A stretch of 64,000 bases of DNA from a virus. Under the pieces are notes generated by a model. The model was not told the DNA's origin. It was given only the letters and a program-made list of their open reading frames with translations, and did no database searches. The stretch covers positions 43,407-107,406 of the IMG/VR virus record IMGVR_UViG_3300009082_000002. The stretch is one strand, 5' to 3'. Below are positions 22,633-32,173 of this stretch, in pieces. Position numbers and translations under genes: made by a program. Positions within the stretch are counted from its first letter, which is position 1, and each line of letters opens with the position of its first letter.

Positions 22633-25600
22633 AGATCAAGGACATCTCGCCGACTTCCTTGCGCGGAGTAAAGGACCAGGAGCTTCTCTCGCTCCACCTT
22701 CGGACTCATCAGCTTTACGGCGCGAACTTCGGGCCGGACGCCCCGCCAGAGCGCGGCTACCGCGACGACACGGGAGACACGGCCAAGGACGGCTTGAGGC
22801 TCGACGAGGAGACCGCGCGGAAGATCTGGCGCGGCGAGGTCAAGGCGGTCACCTTCTCCGACGACCCCGGTGACGTTGAGCGCGCTCTGTTCCTGCTGTC
22901 GCCCGGCTTCGCCTACGGCATCATCCGGCTTGACGAGACCGACACCGACGACCACAAGTACAAGGTCGACTACTTCCGCGCTTTCGAGGTGCCGCTCACA
23001 TTCAAGGGCACGGGCGACGGCCTGCTCGTGACGGGAGTCGAGATCACGTCGGAGGAGTCGCCGCTGTCGCTGGAAGACCTGGTCCACGCTCACCAGTTCA
23101 TCCTCGACGAGATGAACCGCCGGAAGATGCGCCACCAGTGGGCCTCGCAGCTCGACGACGAGACCAGCCCGGGCGAGGAGATTGAGAAGGCGACCGGACC
23201 TTTCAAGCGCTGGGGTGGGTCTGCCCAGTACGCAGCAAAAATCGCGAAGTACGTACCAGCGAACGCTGGCGCGTACATCGAGCCCTTCGCTGGTGCGGCC
23301 AGCGTGTTTTTCTCACTGACCGACACGCCGAGGAAGCGCGTGCTGGCCGACCTGGACCCGGAGCTAGTTCACGCCTTCAAGATGATCCAGGGCGCGGCGA
23401 AGAACGGGCTCATCAAGGCGCTCGAAAAAAAGGACCGTGTTGTCAGCGAAAAGCAGTGGCAGAAGTTGCGGCATCGGATTCCGAGCGGCGACGTCGAGCG
23501 CGTTCATCGGTTCCTGTACCTGCTCGGCGGATCGTGGTCCGGCGTGCGGAGTGGCGCGCGCCCGAACAAGAAACGAGTCGGTCAGATTTCCTACGATCCG
23601 AAGCGGCTGGAGAAGTTCATCAAGCCGTTGCAGGGCGTGACGCTCAAGAACCAGAACTGGCAGAAGACGCTGAAGGACAACGACGCGCCGGACGCCTTCT
23701 TCTTCATCGATCCGCCGTACCCGGGCGAGTGGGACAAGAACGCCGACGACACAGGCACGGACGGCAAGCAGTTCGACGTCGAGGCTCTTGTCGAGGCGAT
23801 GAAGGATCTGAAGGGTGGCTGGCTTCTCGTTCTTGGCGACACCAAGACCCAGACGGATGCGCTGGCGAAACTGGAGAAGGAAGCCGGCGCATCTCGCTTC
23901 AAGATCCAGTTGAGCGAGGCTGCGAGTTCTGGTGGGCACAAGGAAGCCTATCGGTACTTCGCGATGCGCCCGCTTCAGTCCCGCGTGCGGAAGGCCGACG
24001 ACGTTGGCGTGAGCCGCGACCAGGTACTCGACCTCATGGAAGAGGCCGGCAGCTTTGTGGTGGTACCGAGTTATGTGTCGCTCGTCGGCTCCGTCGTGAC
24101 CGGCGAGGATGACCAGTCGGCACACGACATTGATCTGCTTGTTCGCGATGACGAGATCGATTCCAAGGTCGGGCTCAAGCTGGACCGCCTCTTTCCCGCG
24201 TCGATGCGCGACAAGGTCCACTACATCCCCGACCCGCAGGGACCGAATTGGGATCACCTGCCGCTGTACGATCTGGTCCTGCGGAAGCGCAGCGCGCTGG
24301 AAGTGGTCGAGGTCGATGAACCGGAGTACCACCCCTTCCTGTCCGGCGATGTGCGCCGCTACGGCGAGCAAGTCGCGAAGGGGAAGTTCACCATCGTCCG
24401 TGGAATCTGGGGCTCGCCCGGCGGCAAGGCTTTTCTCGCAAAGCGCATCGCCACCGTCATCCCGCCTCACAAAATCTACGTCGAGCCGTTCGCTGGCGGT
24501 GGCGCGGTTCTCTTCGCGAAGCCGCCGGTCGAAAAGGAAGTCGTCAACGACCTCGACAGCGAGATCGCCTTCGCGTGGCGGTTCGTCAGCAAGGTCACGG
24601 ACGACCAGCTCGACGCGCTCCGCAAGATGAACTGGGTGGCGAGCGGCAAGCTGTTCGCCAAGCTGCGTGACATGAAGCCGCCGTCCGATCCGGTCGAGCG
24701 ATTTCATCGGTTCATGTACCTCTACCGCTGGAGCATCAACGGCAACCGCGAGAAGACGCACACGATGCCGCCGACCTACGAAGGGCTCCGGCAGCAGGCA
24801 GTCGAAGCGGTCGAGCGGTGTCGCGAGCGCGTGCATGGCCTCATCGTGCGGAGCGCCGACTACGAGAAGGTTATCGACGAGTTCGACAGCAAGGACACCT
24901 TCTTCTTCATCGATCCGCCGTACAAGCATTATGATGCCCAGCTCACCGAGGAGAAGAAGCAAGAGGACTTCGACGAGGAGCGATTCGTCGAGGTGCTGAA
25001 GAAAATCAAGGGCAAGTTCCTTGTGACCTACGGAATCCGCAGCGGCACGGATCTCTTCAAGGGCTTCACGGTCCAGCGGTGGCAGCACCGAGGTCGGCCC
25101 GGGCCGGCCGTGGGCGGCAAGTTCCAGAAGGTCACGACGCTCATGGTCTCAAACTATCCGCTGCCGCAGCGGACGCGCAAGGCGAAGGTGGGGCTCATGC
25201 AGCCCTTCACTCCGCTGAAGGCGAAGGGCGGGTACCATCAGGGCGAGTTCTTCGAGGCCGACCCGCTGTGGGATCTCTGGGCTGGCCCTGCGATCAAGGA
25301 CGGGAAGACCGTCGCCGTCGAAACCAAGTTCGACGGAATTCGGATGGTCATCCACAAGGAAGGCGACAACGTCGCGATCTACACCGAGGATAAGAAGCGC
25401 GACCGCGCGAGCATCCTTCCGGACTTGGCCGACGAGGTTCGCAAGCTGACAGTCGAGAACGTGATCCTTGACGCCGAGGTCGTCTGGTGGAAGGGCAGCA
25501 AGCCGCTGGCCCGTCACGACATGATGGCGCTCGTTGTCGGCAAGGACCCGATCAAGGGCGAGGATATCCGGGCCAACGTGTTCGACGTCCTGTGGTTCGG

Positions 25601-27917
25601 CGGCGAGGGCAGCCTGGCCGATGAGTCGTGGGAGGATCGCCAGTCGTACCTGCGCAAGGTTCTGCCGAAGGATGGGAAGCATCTCATTCGCGTGGTGCCG
25701 CGGCTGGTCAACAACCGGCGCGAGTTCGATGCCGCACTCAAGGCTGCGCGTCGAGCAGTCGGCAGCGAAGGCGCGATGCTGAAGCTCGCCAATGCGCCGT
25801 ACGATCTGGAAGGCCAGACTGGCGCGTGGGCCAAGCTCAAGGACGTGTACGAGATCAAGTGTGTCGTCATCGGTGTCCGCAAGAAGATCCCGAGCGAGCA
25901 GGAGGACCCCGGCTTCAAGAAGGACCCCTCGCGCTGGAACTACGCCGGTATCAAGGAGCCCAGCGCTTTCACCTACCGCTGCGCCGTCCGTGGTGAGGGT
26001 GGCAAGCTCATCCCCATCGAGGGCGAGCGGACGTACACCGGCTCGGATCTCAAGGTGCGGTGGGTCGAGAAGGGCCAGAAGGACCCGGTGACGGGTGAGA
26101 CCGCGAGCGAGAGCGAGTGGCGCGGTACCGACGATCCGAAGCTCTGGAAGATGGGGCTCGGCTTCAACAACCGCGACGTCGGCGACACCGAGTACGGCAC
26201 GACCTACGGCACCGGAGTCGAGGCGAAGATCGGTGACGTCATCACGGTCTCTCCGGTCTTGGTCCGAGAGTGGGTCGGGGACAGCGGCCGGCGTCACTAC
26301 TCGTGGACCTTCCCCATCGTGCGCGAATCCGACCCGACACGCGACGAGCCTGACCGCGTCGAAGACCTGCGGCGCATCGCAGCGGCGAGCCGGCAGCGCG
26401 CACCGGAGAAGATGCCGAGCGAGGAAGCCGTCGAAACCGCGGCGGTGTCGAAGTCCGTCGCGAGGATCGCCCACCTGCAGAAACAGCGGCGCGGCGACCT
26501 GGACCCCGACGAGACCAAGCTCAATCGCGAGGAGGAACGCGAACGGCAGGAGAAGATCACGGGCGACCCGTACATGGTCGAGCAGAAGGCCAAGGCCAAG
26601 GCACGGTTCGTCTTGCAACAACACTATCGCGGGTTCTGGTCGCCGGACGAGCGGAAGCAACTGCGAGACGGAATCACGCGGGCTCGCGAGCTGGCCGAGT
26701 CCGACAAGAAAGATGAGGCCAAGGATCTGCTCAAGGGTCTCTGGCAGGAGTACCAACCGCTCATGCTCAAGGCCAGCATCGCAGAGATCCGCGAGGCAGC
26801 CGAGGCCGCAGACAACGCAGGCGAAGGCGAGGTCAGTCCGGCGGTTGCGCGCCGTCTATCGGAAGCGGTGCCGATGTTCGATGAGCTCGAAGGGGTCGAA
26901 GATCGGATCGTCAACCGGGGCAACGTCCACACCGACCTTCGGATGGAGTCGCCGTCCGGCGACTGGCTGATCGGCTGGACGCTGGATACGCCGAAGCTGG
27001 CCCTGCAGACGCTCGACGGGAAGGCGCATGACCTCCTCCGGTCCTACGTGATTGACAACAAGCCGGACGACAACGCGCTCGCCCAGCGCAAGCTGGTCCA
27101 GCCCGAGAACTGGCTGGCCATCGTCAACGAGAAGAAGCCGATCTACCAGACCGCTCCGGGCGACGTCGGCTCAACGCGCGGCACCGCTGGCGAGTACCAC
27201 TACATTGACTCGGGCGTTGTGATCTTCGGCGTGCAGAAGTCCGACTATCACGAGTACTTCTTCTTCCCCGAGAAGCACAAGGGCTGGGCCGGTCGGTGGG
27301 GGCTGCAGCTCATCGAGGGGAGCCCGAGCTACGCCCGCGCGCCGAGCGAGTTCTGGATGGCCAACCGGCCGAAGGAAACGCAGACCCCCTACATCCAGAC
27401 GCACGACCTCGACGAGGAGGAGAAGAAGGCCAAGACCGACAAGATCGACCTCGTGTGGAACCCCGACACGGTCGAGGCACTGAAGGCGGTCGGGTACGAA
27501 TCGCTCGCCGACGTGTCGAAGTCCGCTGGCGGCGAGCTTGAACCGATCAGCGTCAACGTCCGAATCGTGAAGGCGGCGAAGGAGGAGCGGTACGTTCTCG
27601 GCGTTGTGATGAAACCGGATGACGTCGACGCCCACGGAGAGATTACCACGGCAGCCGAGATCAGGAAGGCTGCCCACAATTTTCTTGTCAATGGTCCGAA
27701 GATCGGCTATCAACATGAAGAGACACCTGGAGGTCTGATCTTGATCGAGAGCTTCCTGGCCCCCGCAGAGTTCAAGCTCGGTGGCGAGACGATCACTGTT
27801 GGCACCTGGCTCATCGCGGTTCGCGTGAACAACGACAAGGTGTGGAAGGCCGTCAAGGAAGGGAAGATCACCGGCTTCAGCATCGAAGGTTACGCAAAGA
27901 AAGTGCCGCTCGAATAG
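22629..27917 (+). CDS. Giant head polyprotein: two D12 adenine methylase domains, nucleotidyltransferase-like domain, ATP-dependent DNA ligase, LigD-type phosphoesterase-like region and XkdF prohead protease; 1762 aa
   Basis: Visible domains in order: a conserved-looking N-terminal region (about 1-190); a D12-class adenine methylase (YIEPFAGAASVFF near 215, FFFIDPPYPG near 358-367); a polymerase-beta-type nucleotidyltransferase-like motif (LVGSVVTG then HDIDLLV, about 484-504); a second D12 methylase (YVEPFAGGGAVLF near 616, FFFIDPPYKH near 757-766); an ATP-dependent DNA ligase (KFDGIR adenylation lysine near 900, EGAMLKL near 1046, WAKLKD near 1066, then an OB-like region); a helical linker; a 3'-phosphoesterase-like segment with HTDLRME (about 1432); and a C-terminal XkdF/S78_2-like protease (about 1640-1762) with DVDAHGE, IGYQHEE and GFSIEG. 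Both methylase active motifs and the ligase lysine are intact. The protease end and location before scaffold and capsid genes imply incorporation into the prohead. ATG 22629 overlaps the previous stop. Confidence 0.85.
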   Translation: MKIKDISPTSLRGVKDQELLSLHLRTHQLYGANFGPDAPPERGYRDDTGDTAKDGLRLDEETARKIWRGEVKAVTFSDDPGDVERALFLLSPGFAYGIIRLDETDTDDHKYKVDYFRAFEVPLTFKGTGDGLLVTGVEITSEESPLSLEDLVHAHQFILDEMNRRKMRHQWASQLDDETSPGEEIEKATGPFKRWGGSAQYAAKIAKYVPANAGAYIEPFAGAASVFFSLTDTPRKRVLADLDPELVHAFKMIQGAAKNGLIKALEKKDRVVSEKQWQKLRHRIPSGDVERVHRFLYLLGGSWSGVRSGARPNKKRVGQISYDPKRLEKFIKPLQGVTLKNQNWQKTLKDNDAPDAFFFIDPPYPGEWDKNADDTGTDGKQFDVEALVEAMKDLKGGWLLVLGDTKTQTDALAKLEKEAGASRFKIQLSEAASSGGHKEAYRYFAMRPLQSRVRKADDVGVSRDQVLDLMEEAGSFVVVPSYVSLVGSVVTGEDDQSAHDIDLLVRDDEIDSKVGLKLDRLFPASMRDKVHYIPDPQGPNWDHLPLYDLVLRKRSALEVVEVDEPEYHPFLSGDVRRYGEQVAKGKFTIVRGIWGSPGGKAFLAKRIATVIPPHKIYVEPFAGGGAVLFAKPPVEKEVVNDLDSEIAFAWRFVSKVTDDQLDALRKMNWVASGKLFAKLRDMKPPSDPVERFHRFMYLYRWSINGNREKTHTMPPTYEGLRQQAVEAVERCRERVHGLIVRSADYEKVIDEFDSKDTFFFIDPPYKHYDAQLTEEKKQEDFDEERFVEVLKKIKGKFLVTYGIRSGTDLFKGFTVQRWQHRGRPGPAVGGKFQKVTTLMVSNYPLPQRTRKAKVGLMQPFTPLKAKGGYHQGEFFEADPLWDLWAGPAIKDGKTVAVETKFDGIRMVIHKEGDNVAIYTEDKKRDRASILPDLADEVRKLTVENVILDAEVVWWKGSKPLARHDMMALVVGKDPIKGEDIRANVFDVLWFGGEGSLADESWEDRQSYLRKVLPKDGKHLIRVVPRLVNNRREFDAALKAARRAVGSEGAMLKLANAPYDLEGQTGAWAKLKDVYEIKCVVIGVRKKIPSEQEDPGFKKDPSRWNYAGIKEPSAFTYRCAVRGEGGKLIPIEGERTYTGSDLKVRWVEKGQKDPVTGETASESEWRGTDDPKLWKMGLGFNNRDVGDTEYGTTYGTGVEAKIGDVITVSPVLVREWVGDSGRRHYSWTFPIVRESDPTRDEPDRVEDLRRIAAASRQRAPEKMPSEEAVETAAVSKSVARIAHLQKQRRGDLDPDETKLNREEERERQEKITGDPYMVEQKAKAKARFVLQQHYRGFWSPDERKQLRDGITRARELAESDKKDEAKDLLKGLWQEYQPLMLKASIAEIREAAEAADNAGEGEVSPAVARRLSEAVPMFDELEGVEDRIVNRGNVHTDLRMESPSGDWLIGWTLDTPKLALQTLDGKAHDLLRSYVIDNKPDDNALAQRKLVQPENWLAIVNEKKPIYQTAPGDVGSTRGTAGEYHYIDSGVVIFGVQKSDYHEYFFFPEKHKGWAGRWGLQLIEGSPSYARAPSEFWMANRPKETQTPYIQTHDLDEEEKKAKTDKIDLVWNPDTVEALKAVGYESLADVSKSAGGELEPISVNVRIVKAAKEERYVLGVVMKPDDVDAHGEITTAAEIRKAAHNFLVNGPKIGYQHEETPGGLILIESFLAPAEFKLGGETITVGTWLIAVRVNNDKVWKAVKEGKITGFSIEGYAKKVPLE

Positions 27918-27932
27918 CGGTCGGGATGGGCG

Positions 27933-28946
27933 ATGTCGAAGAAGGCCGAGCGCGAACTCAAGGACATCGTGGTCACGAATGTGGACCTTGTGGACCGCGC
28001 CGCGAACGAGGAACAATTCGCAGTCGTGAAACGGAAGGAGGGCCGAGGGATGGCCGACAAGACCAAGGTGAAGAAGGACGAAGAGACCGAGGAGGAGAAG
28101 GTGGCCGGCGAGGTGGCAGGCGCCGCCGAGACCGAGACCGACACGGAGGCCAGCACCGATGAAGGCGGCGACGACAAGAGCGCGGTCGCCAAGACGGCCG
28201 AGGCCGTCACGGGCCTGACCGCGCGGCTCGACTCGCTCCTCGACCACCTGGAGAAGAAGGGCAAGACCTCGAAGCAGGACGAGGACGAGGAGGACGTCAC
28301 GAAGGCGGACGGGATCAAGATGGCCAAGGACGCGCTCGCTGCGGCCCTCGTCGTCAAGAACCTGCCGGCCGACGCGAAGGCCAAGATCGAGTCGGCAATC
28401 GCCCTGCTCGACAAGATGAAGGCCAACGGCTACGGCTACCCGAAGCCGACCGAGGCCAAGAAGTCCGAGAGCGTCGTCGGCGACGCCGAGGCCGTGGCCA
28501 AGGCCGGTCGCATCCTGTCGAAGGCCAACCTCGGCAAGCTCCAGACCGCGGCCAAGGCCATGAACGACGCGACCGAGACGATCACATCCATGCTCAAGCA
28601 GGCGATGGGCACGACCGACGAGGAGGAGGACGAGGAGGCCAAGTCGAAGACGAAGAAGGCCAAGGCCAAGAAGCAGGACGACGAGGAGGACGAGACCGAC
28701 GTCGAGGCCAAGAAGGCCAAGGGCAAGAAGGCCGAGAAGGCCGAGGACGAGGACGAGGAGGTCAAGAAGTCGCTACTCGCGATCTCCGACAGCCTCACCA
28801 AGATCAGCAAGCGGCTCGACGACGCCGAGGCCGCCGTGGGGATCACCAAGTCCCTCGGCGACGGCGAGGATGCTCCCGAAGGCGAGACGGTCAAGAAGTC
28901 GCAAGGCGGCCTGTGGGCCGGACTCGGCCTGGTGCCGGGGCGCTAG
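27933..28946 (+). CDS. Scaffold-like head protein, 337 aa
   Basis: Between the protease and the capsid gene, it has the scaffold-like composition expected there: more than half Lys, Glu, Asp and Ala, with long predicted helices and acidic runs (DEDEEDVTK, EEEDEEAKSK). The N-terminal ELKDIVVTNVDLVDRAAN resembles the short conserved start of proteins next to XkdF-type proteases. The end is a hydrophobic GGLWAGLGLVPGR peptide that might bind the capsid protein. It is inferred to template prohead assembly and then be degraded by the protease. Confidence 0.7.
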   Translation: MSKKAERELKDIVVTNVDLVDRAANEEQFAVVKRKEGRGMADKTKVKKDEETEEEKVAGEVAGAAETETDTEASTDEGGDDKSAVAKTAEAVTGLTARLDSLLDHLEKKGKTSKQDEDEEDVTKADGIKMAKDALAAALVVKNLPADAKAKIESAIALLDKMKANGYGYPKPTEAKKSESVVGDAEAVAKAGRILSKANLGKLQTAAKAMNDATETITSMLKQAMGTTDEEEDEEAKSKTKKAKAKKQDDEEDETDVEAKKAKGKKAEKAEDEDEEVKKSLLAISDSLTKISKRLDDAEAAVGITKSLGDGEDAPEGETVKKSQGGLWAGLGLVPGR

Positions 28947-29021
28947 CAGCAAGGACAACCGACGCGTTGACCGCGTAGGAAGAACCGGGTGAAGGAACCC
29001 ACGAGAGAAGGAGGCAGGAAT

Positions 29022-30230
29022 ATGCCGGCAGTGACCAACAGAGAGGCGCTCAAGAAGGCGGTCATCACGACGGACTCGATCACGACCGCCGGGAAGCTCA
29101 ACCCCCTCCAGGCGGATCGGTTCATCGACTTCGTCTGGGACGTGACCAAGCTCAAGGGGCACGTGCGGACCGTCAAGTTCCGCAACGACGAGATGTACAT
29201 CGACAAGGTCGGGGTCGGCACTCGCGTCGCGGTGCCGAAGGTCGAGGCCGTGGACCCGGGTGTCCGGCGCGGCATCACGACCTCGCGCGTGACGCTGAAG
29301 CCGTCCGAGGTCATGTGCCCCTTCGAGATCAGCTACGAGATGCTCGACGAGAACCTGGAAGGCGAGGCCTTCGCCGAGCACCTGGTCAAGATGTTCGCCA
29401 CGCAGTTCGGCAACGACATGGAGGAGCTGTGCATCAACGGCGATGCGCTGGGCCCGGCAGTCCTCCAGTCCGAGTACGTGGCCGGCGGCAGCGCGACCAA
29501 GTACGTCAAGGACGCGTACCTCGCGCTTCACGACGGCTGGCTGACCCTCGCGCGGCAGGGGCACGGTGTCGACTTCGCCGGGGCCAACGTGAGCAACCGC
29601 CTCTTCAGCCGACTGATCAACGCCCTGCCCGAGAAGTTCAAGAAGGACCGGACCAAGCTCCGCTTCTTCTGCTCCACGGACTTCGAGCAGAACTACCGCG
29701 AGAAGGTGGCCGCCCGGGCGACCGGCAAGGGTGACGTGGCGCTGATGAGCGAGATGCCGCTGACGCCCTTCGGCGTGCCGCTCATCGCGGTGCCGCTGCT
29801 GCCCTTCCAGCCGAAGGTGGTCCAGCACATCGTCCTGACCGGCACCACGGCGACCGCGCTCCTCTTCAAGGATGTGACCAGCGTGGTCGTGACGACCTCG
29901 ACCCTGGACGCCACCCCCGAGGATGCGTACACCGAGGGCGCGGGTGGTGACTACGTGCTGGATGCGGTCAACGGCACCATCGCTCGGACCGCCGGCTCGA
30001 CCATCGGTTCCGGCGCGACCGTGAAGGTGACCTACAACGCCGAGGCCCAGGTCATCTGCACGCACGAGAGCAACTTCATCATGGCGCTCGGCCGTGACTC
30101 GATCCGGCTGGAGACGGACCGGGACATCTTCAAGTCCACGCTCCAGTACTCGCTGACCGCCAAGATCGACTGCGAGTTCGAAGAGGCCGATGCGATCAGC
30201 TTCGGCTACAACATCGGGCTCGACGTCTAG
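29022..30230 (+). CDS. Major capsid protein (HK97-fold), 402 aa
   Basis: This is the main shell protein, inferred from its place after the scaffold, its strong ribosome binding site (GAAGGAGG) and highly biased codon use. The N-arm runs into a helix and an E-loop-like segment, and a P-domain helix (ALHDGWLTLARQG) is visible. Residues about 270-345 (TTSTLDATPEDAYTEGAGGD, then VTYNAEAQ) form an Ig-like insertion often seen in capsid proteins of this type. The C-terminal DAISFGYNIGLDV resembles the closing strand of the A-domain. A terminator-like hairpin follows. Confidence 0.85.
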   Translation: MPAVTNREALKKAVITTDSITTAGKLNPLQADRFIDFVWDVTKLKGHVRTVKFRNDEMYIDKVGVGTRVAVPKVEAVDPGVRRGITTSRVTLKPSEVMCPFEISYEMLDENLEGEAFAEHLVKMFATQFGNDMEELCINGDALGPAVLQSEYVAGGSATKYVKDAYLALHDGWLTLARQGHGVDFAGANVSNRLFSRLINALPEKFKKDRTKLRFFCSTDFEQNYREKVAARATGKGDVALMSEMPLTPFGVPLIAVPLLPFQPKVVQHIVLTGTTATALLFKDVTSVVVTTSTLDATPEDAYTEGAGGDYVLDAVNGTIARTAGSTIGSGATVKVTYNAEAQVICTHESNFIMALGRDSIRLETDRDIFKSTLQYSLTAKIDCEFEEADAISFGYNIGLDV

Positions 30231-30263
30231 TCGGCCAGTGCTGCTCGACTGCTAGTGCTCGAC

Positions 30264-30295
30264 GCGGGAGCGGCCTGGTGACGGGCCGCTCCCGC
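30264..30295 (+). terminator. Terminator-like hairpin after the capsid gene
   Basis: A 12-bp GC stem (30264-30275 with 30284-30295) and 8-base loop, followed by a T-rich TCTGCTCTTT. It probably gives partial termination, reducing transcription of downstream genes relative to capsid. Confidence 0.65.
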
Positions 30296-30333
30296 TCTGC
30301 TCTTTCAACTGCCAGACGAGGAGGAGGAACCTC

Positions 30334-30837
30334 ATGGCCACGCGCAAGCCCAAGTCAGGGGCAAAGAAGAAGCCTGCTGCCAAGGCGAGCAAGCCCGAGA
30401 AGCCCGAGTGCTACGGCGACGCCGAGAAGCTGGACCCGTCCGATCTTGACTGTCTGGAATGCGACACCTTCGAGGCCTGCTCGGACGCGGTTTCGCTTTC
30501 ACAGGTTCCAGAGCCCGAGTCCGAGCCCGAGCCCGAGCTCGAGGACGAAACCCAGGCCGAGCCGGAGCCGAAGCCAGAGCCGAAGCCGAGCGCGATCACC
30601 ACGAGCGATCTTCCGCCGAAGCCGGGTGCACCGCGCCGCGCACGCCCGCCGGTTGATCCGATGTCGGGCGTGAAGCCGCCGGAGCATGGCGCCGTCGTCA
30701 TGCTCCTCGTCGGCGCCAGCGATTCTCTGGCCGGAGGCCAGCGGTTCGTCAGGAACAAGCCGGTCACGATCTATGACCAGCGGCTCATCGCCTGCCTCGA
30801 AGGTAACCCGCGGTACTCCGTCGTGACGAAGAAGTAG
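30334..30837 (+). CDS. Hypothetical EP/KP-repeat protein, 167 aa
   Basis: A basic, lysine-rich N-terminus leads to a four-cysteine motif (ECYGD..., LDCLECDTFEAC). A low-complexity stretch of alternating Glu-Pro and Lys-Pro (residues about 60-90) and a folded C-terminal part (VVMLLVGASDSLAGG, ending RYSVVTKK) follow. It lies just after the capsid gene, where decoration or head-completion proteins are common; function not recognised. Confidence 0.65.
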   Translation: MATRKPKSGAKKKPAAKASKPEKPECYGDAEKLDPSDLDCLECDTFEACSDAVSLSQVPEPESEPEPELEDETQAEPEPKPEPKPSAITTSDLPPKPGAPRRARPPVDPMSGVKPPEHGAVVMLLVGASDSLAGGQRFVRNKPVTIYDQRLIACLEGNPRYSVVTKK

Positions 30838-30847
30838 GGAGGCGGCC

Positions 30848-31270
30848 ATGACCATGACCTGGAAAGTCCGCACGAAGAAGCGCGGTCTGCACATGGTCGA
30901 GATCGGCAAGCGCAAGCTGCCGCTCGTCGGTGGTCGCTGGGTCCGCGTCTCCGAGGACGATCTGACGGAGCTGCGCGAGCATCCCGACTCCGCGAGCTTC
31001 GAGTTCAAGAAGCTGGCCAGCCCGCCGCAGGTCAAGCCGCAGGCGAAGCCGCAGCGGCCGACGCCCAAGCCCGCGCTCAAGGTCAAGCCCGCGCCCGAGC
31101 CGCCGCAGAGCCCGTCGCCAGAGGATTCCGCAGAGGCGAAGGCCGTAGACCAGGAGCGCAGACAGTCGCACCTGCATGACGACGGCGCGAAGGAGTCGCG
31201 GAAGAAGCGCGGCCGGAAGCCAACGTCAGATAGCGGCGACGAGGGTGCCGAGAGCTGCGAGGGCGAGTAG
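30848..31270 (+). CDS. Hypothetical protein with basic low-complexity tail, 140 aa
   Basis: A small folded N-terminal part (WKVRTKKRGLHMVEIGKRKL then WVRVSEDDL) is followed from residue 60 by a long disordered, Pro/Lys/Gln-rich tail with an acidic end. ATG 30848 follows GGGAGGCGG. Its N-terminal end resembles the folded end of the preceding protein's tail in context only. No family recognised. Confidence 0.6.
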   Translation: MTMTWKVRTKKRGLHMVEIGKRKLPLVGGRWVRVSEDDLTELREHPDSASFEFKKLASPPQVKPQAKPQRPTPKPALKVKPAPEPPQSPSPEDSAEAKAVDQERRQSHLHDDGAKESRKKRGRKPTSDSGDEGAESCEGE

Positions 31271-31295
31271 CTCGCCGCTCGCCCCGGGGGCGGCC

Positions 31296-31694
31296 GTGCT
31301 GAAGGTTAACTGTCGCGACGGCCGGACGCTCACCTTCGATCTCCTCGATGATCGTGGGCACGAGGACTGGCTGCGCTACCAGCGCGATCTCAATTTCCAG
31401 TCGCAGATCACAGCGGCAGGGATTCTCCACGATGGCACGCTTCACGCGCTGCCGCTTCCGGCTGGCTTCCGGCATCCCGTCTTCGAGGCCGACGTCCTCA
31501 CTCGGGCGAACGGAGGTGGAGAGCAGAGAGTTGCAGGCGAGTGGCTCGCCTGCTACGCTGATCAGGTGAAGTTCACGCTGACGGTCTACTACGGAACGCG
31601 GCCGAAGGTGGTGAGGTTCAGTGGTGCGAAGGTGGGGAAGATGCGCTACAATCCGGCCATCCATGGCCCGGTGAAGGAAGGAGACAGACAATGA
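31296..31694 (+). CDS. Hypothetical protein, 132 aa
   Basis: I place the start at GTG 31296, behind a GGGGG run; longer in-frame sequence is arginine/serine-rich and overlaps the previous gene. The product has a beta-rich start (VNCRDGRTLTFDLLDDRG) and end (VKFTLTVYYGTRPKVVRFSG). It ends in an ATGA overlap with the next gene. No family recognised. Confidence 0.6.
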   Translation: MLKVNCRDGRTLTFDLLDDRGHEDWLRYQRDLNFQSQITAAGILHDGTLHALPLPAGFRHPVFEADVLTRANGGGEQRVAGEWLACYADQVKFTLTVYYGTRPKVVRFSGAKVGKMRYNPAIHGPVKEGDRQ

Positions 31695-32167
31695 CCGTTT
31701 ACAGATACGAGGGCGGCACGCCCCACCTCGACGACCCGCGCCAGCTCGAACCGGACGCAGGATCTGCCGAGGGGCATCCCATCCAGGCGCCGAAGATCAA
31801 GACCAAGCAGGGCCAGCTCTCGGGCGTGCTCGTCACGGTCGGCGCTGTGCTGGAGCTGAACCCGCTGGAGTTCAGGGGCAAGATCGTCAGGCTCCAGGTC
31901 GAGCAGACTGCCGGCAGCGCGGCGAACTACACGGTTGCTCTGTTCACGCAGGACCCGGCCGCGACCACGTTCCACGACTTCGACACTGCGTATCCGGCCA
32001 CGTCCTTCGCGGTTGCCAGCGATCCGGTCGACGTGCCCGTGGACAAGGTGTACGAGAATCAGGATGCTCCGACGATGAAGCGTTCACTCTACGTTCAGAT
32101 CATCCCTGACGACAGCGCCACGCCGAACGACTACGACATCCGCGTGACCGTCGAACAGCGGGTCTGA
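31691..32167 (+). CDS. Hypothetical structural protein, 158 aa
   Basis: The first 40 residues are polar and loop-like; the rest is a beta-sandwich-like domain (GVLVTVGAVLELNPLEF, then YTVALFTQDPAATTFHDF). Small Thr/Ala/Val-rich proteins in this location are commonly capsid decoration or head-surface proteins, which is my inference. SD GAAGGAG precedes the coupled ATG. Confidence 0.65.
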   Translation: MTVYRYEGGTPHLDDPRQLEPDAGSAEGHPIQAPKIKTKQGQLSGVLVTVGAVLELNPLEFRGKIVRLQVEQTAGSAANYTVALFTQDPAATTFHDFDTAYPATSFAVASDPVDVPVDKVYENQDAPTMKRSLYVQIIPDDSATPNDYDIRVTVEQRV

Positions 32168-32173
32168 TGATCG

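Noticed and set aside
23364-26756. Long minus-strand frames opposite the polyprotein
   Set aside because: Complement of motif-bearing sequence; the plus-strand frame carries several catalytic motifs in the expected order.
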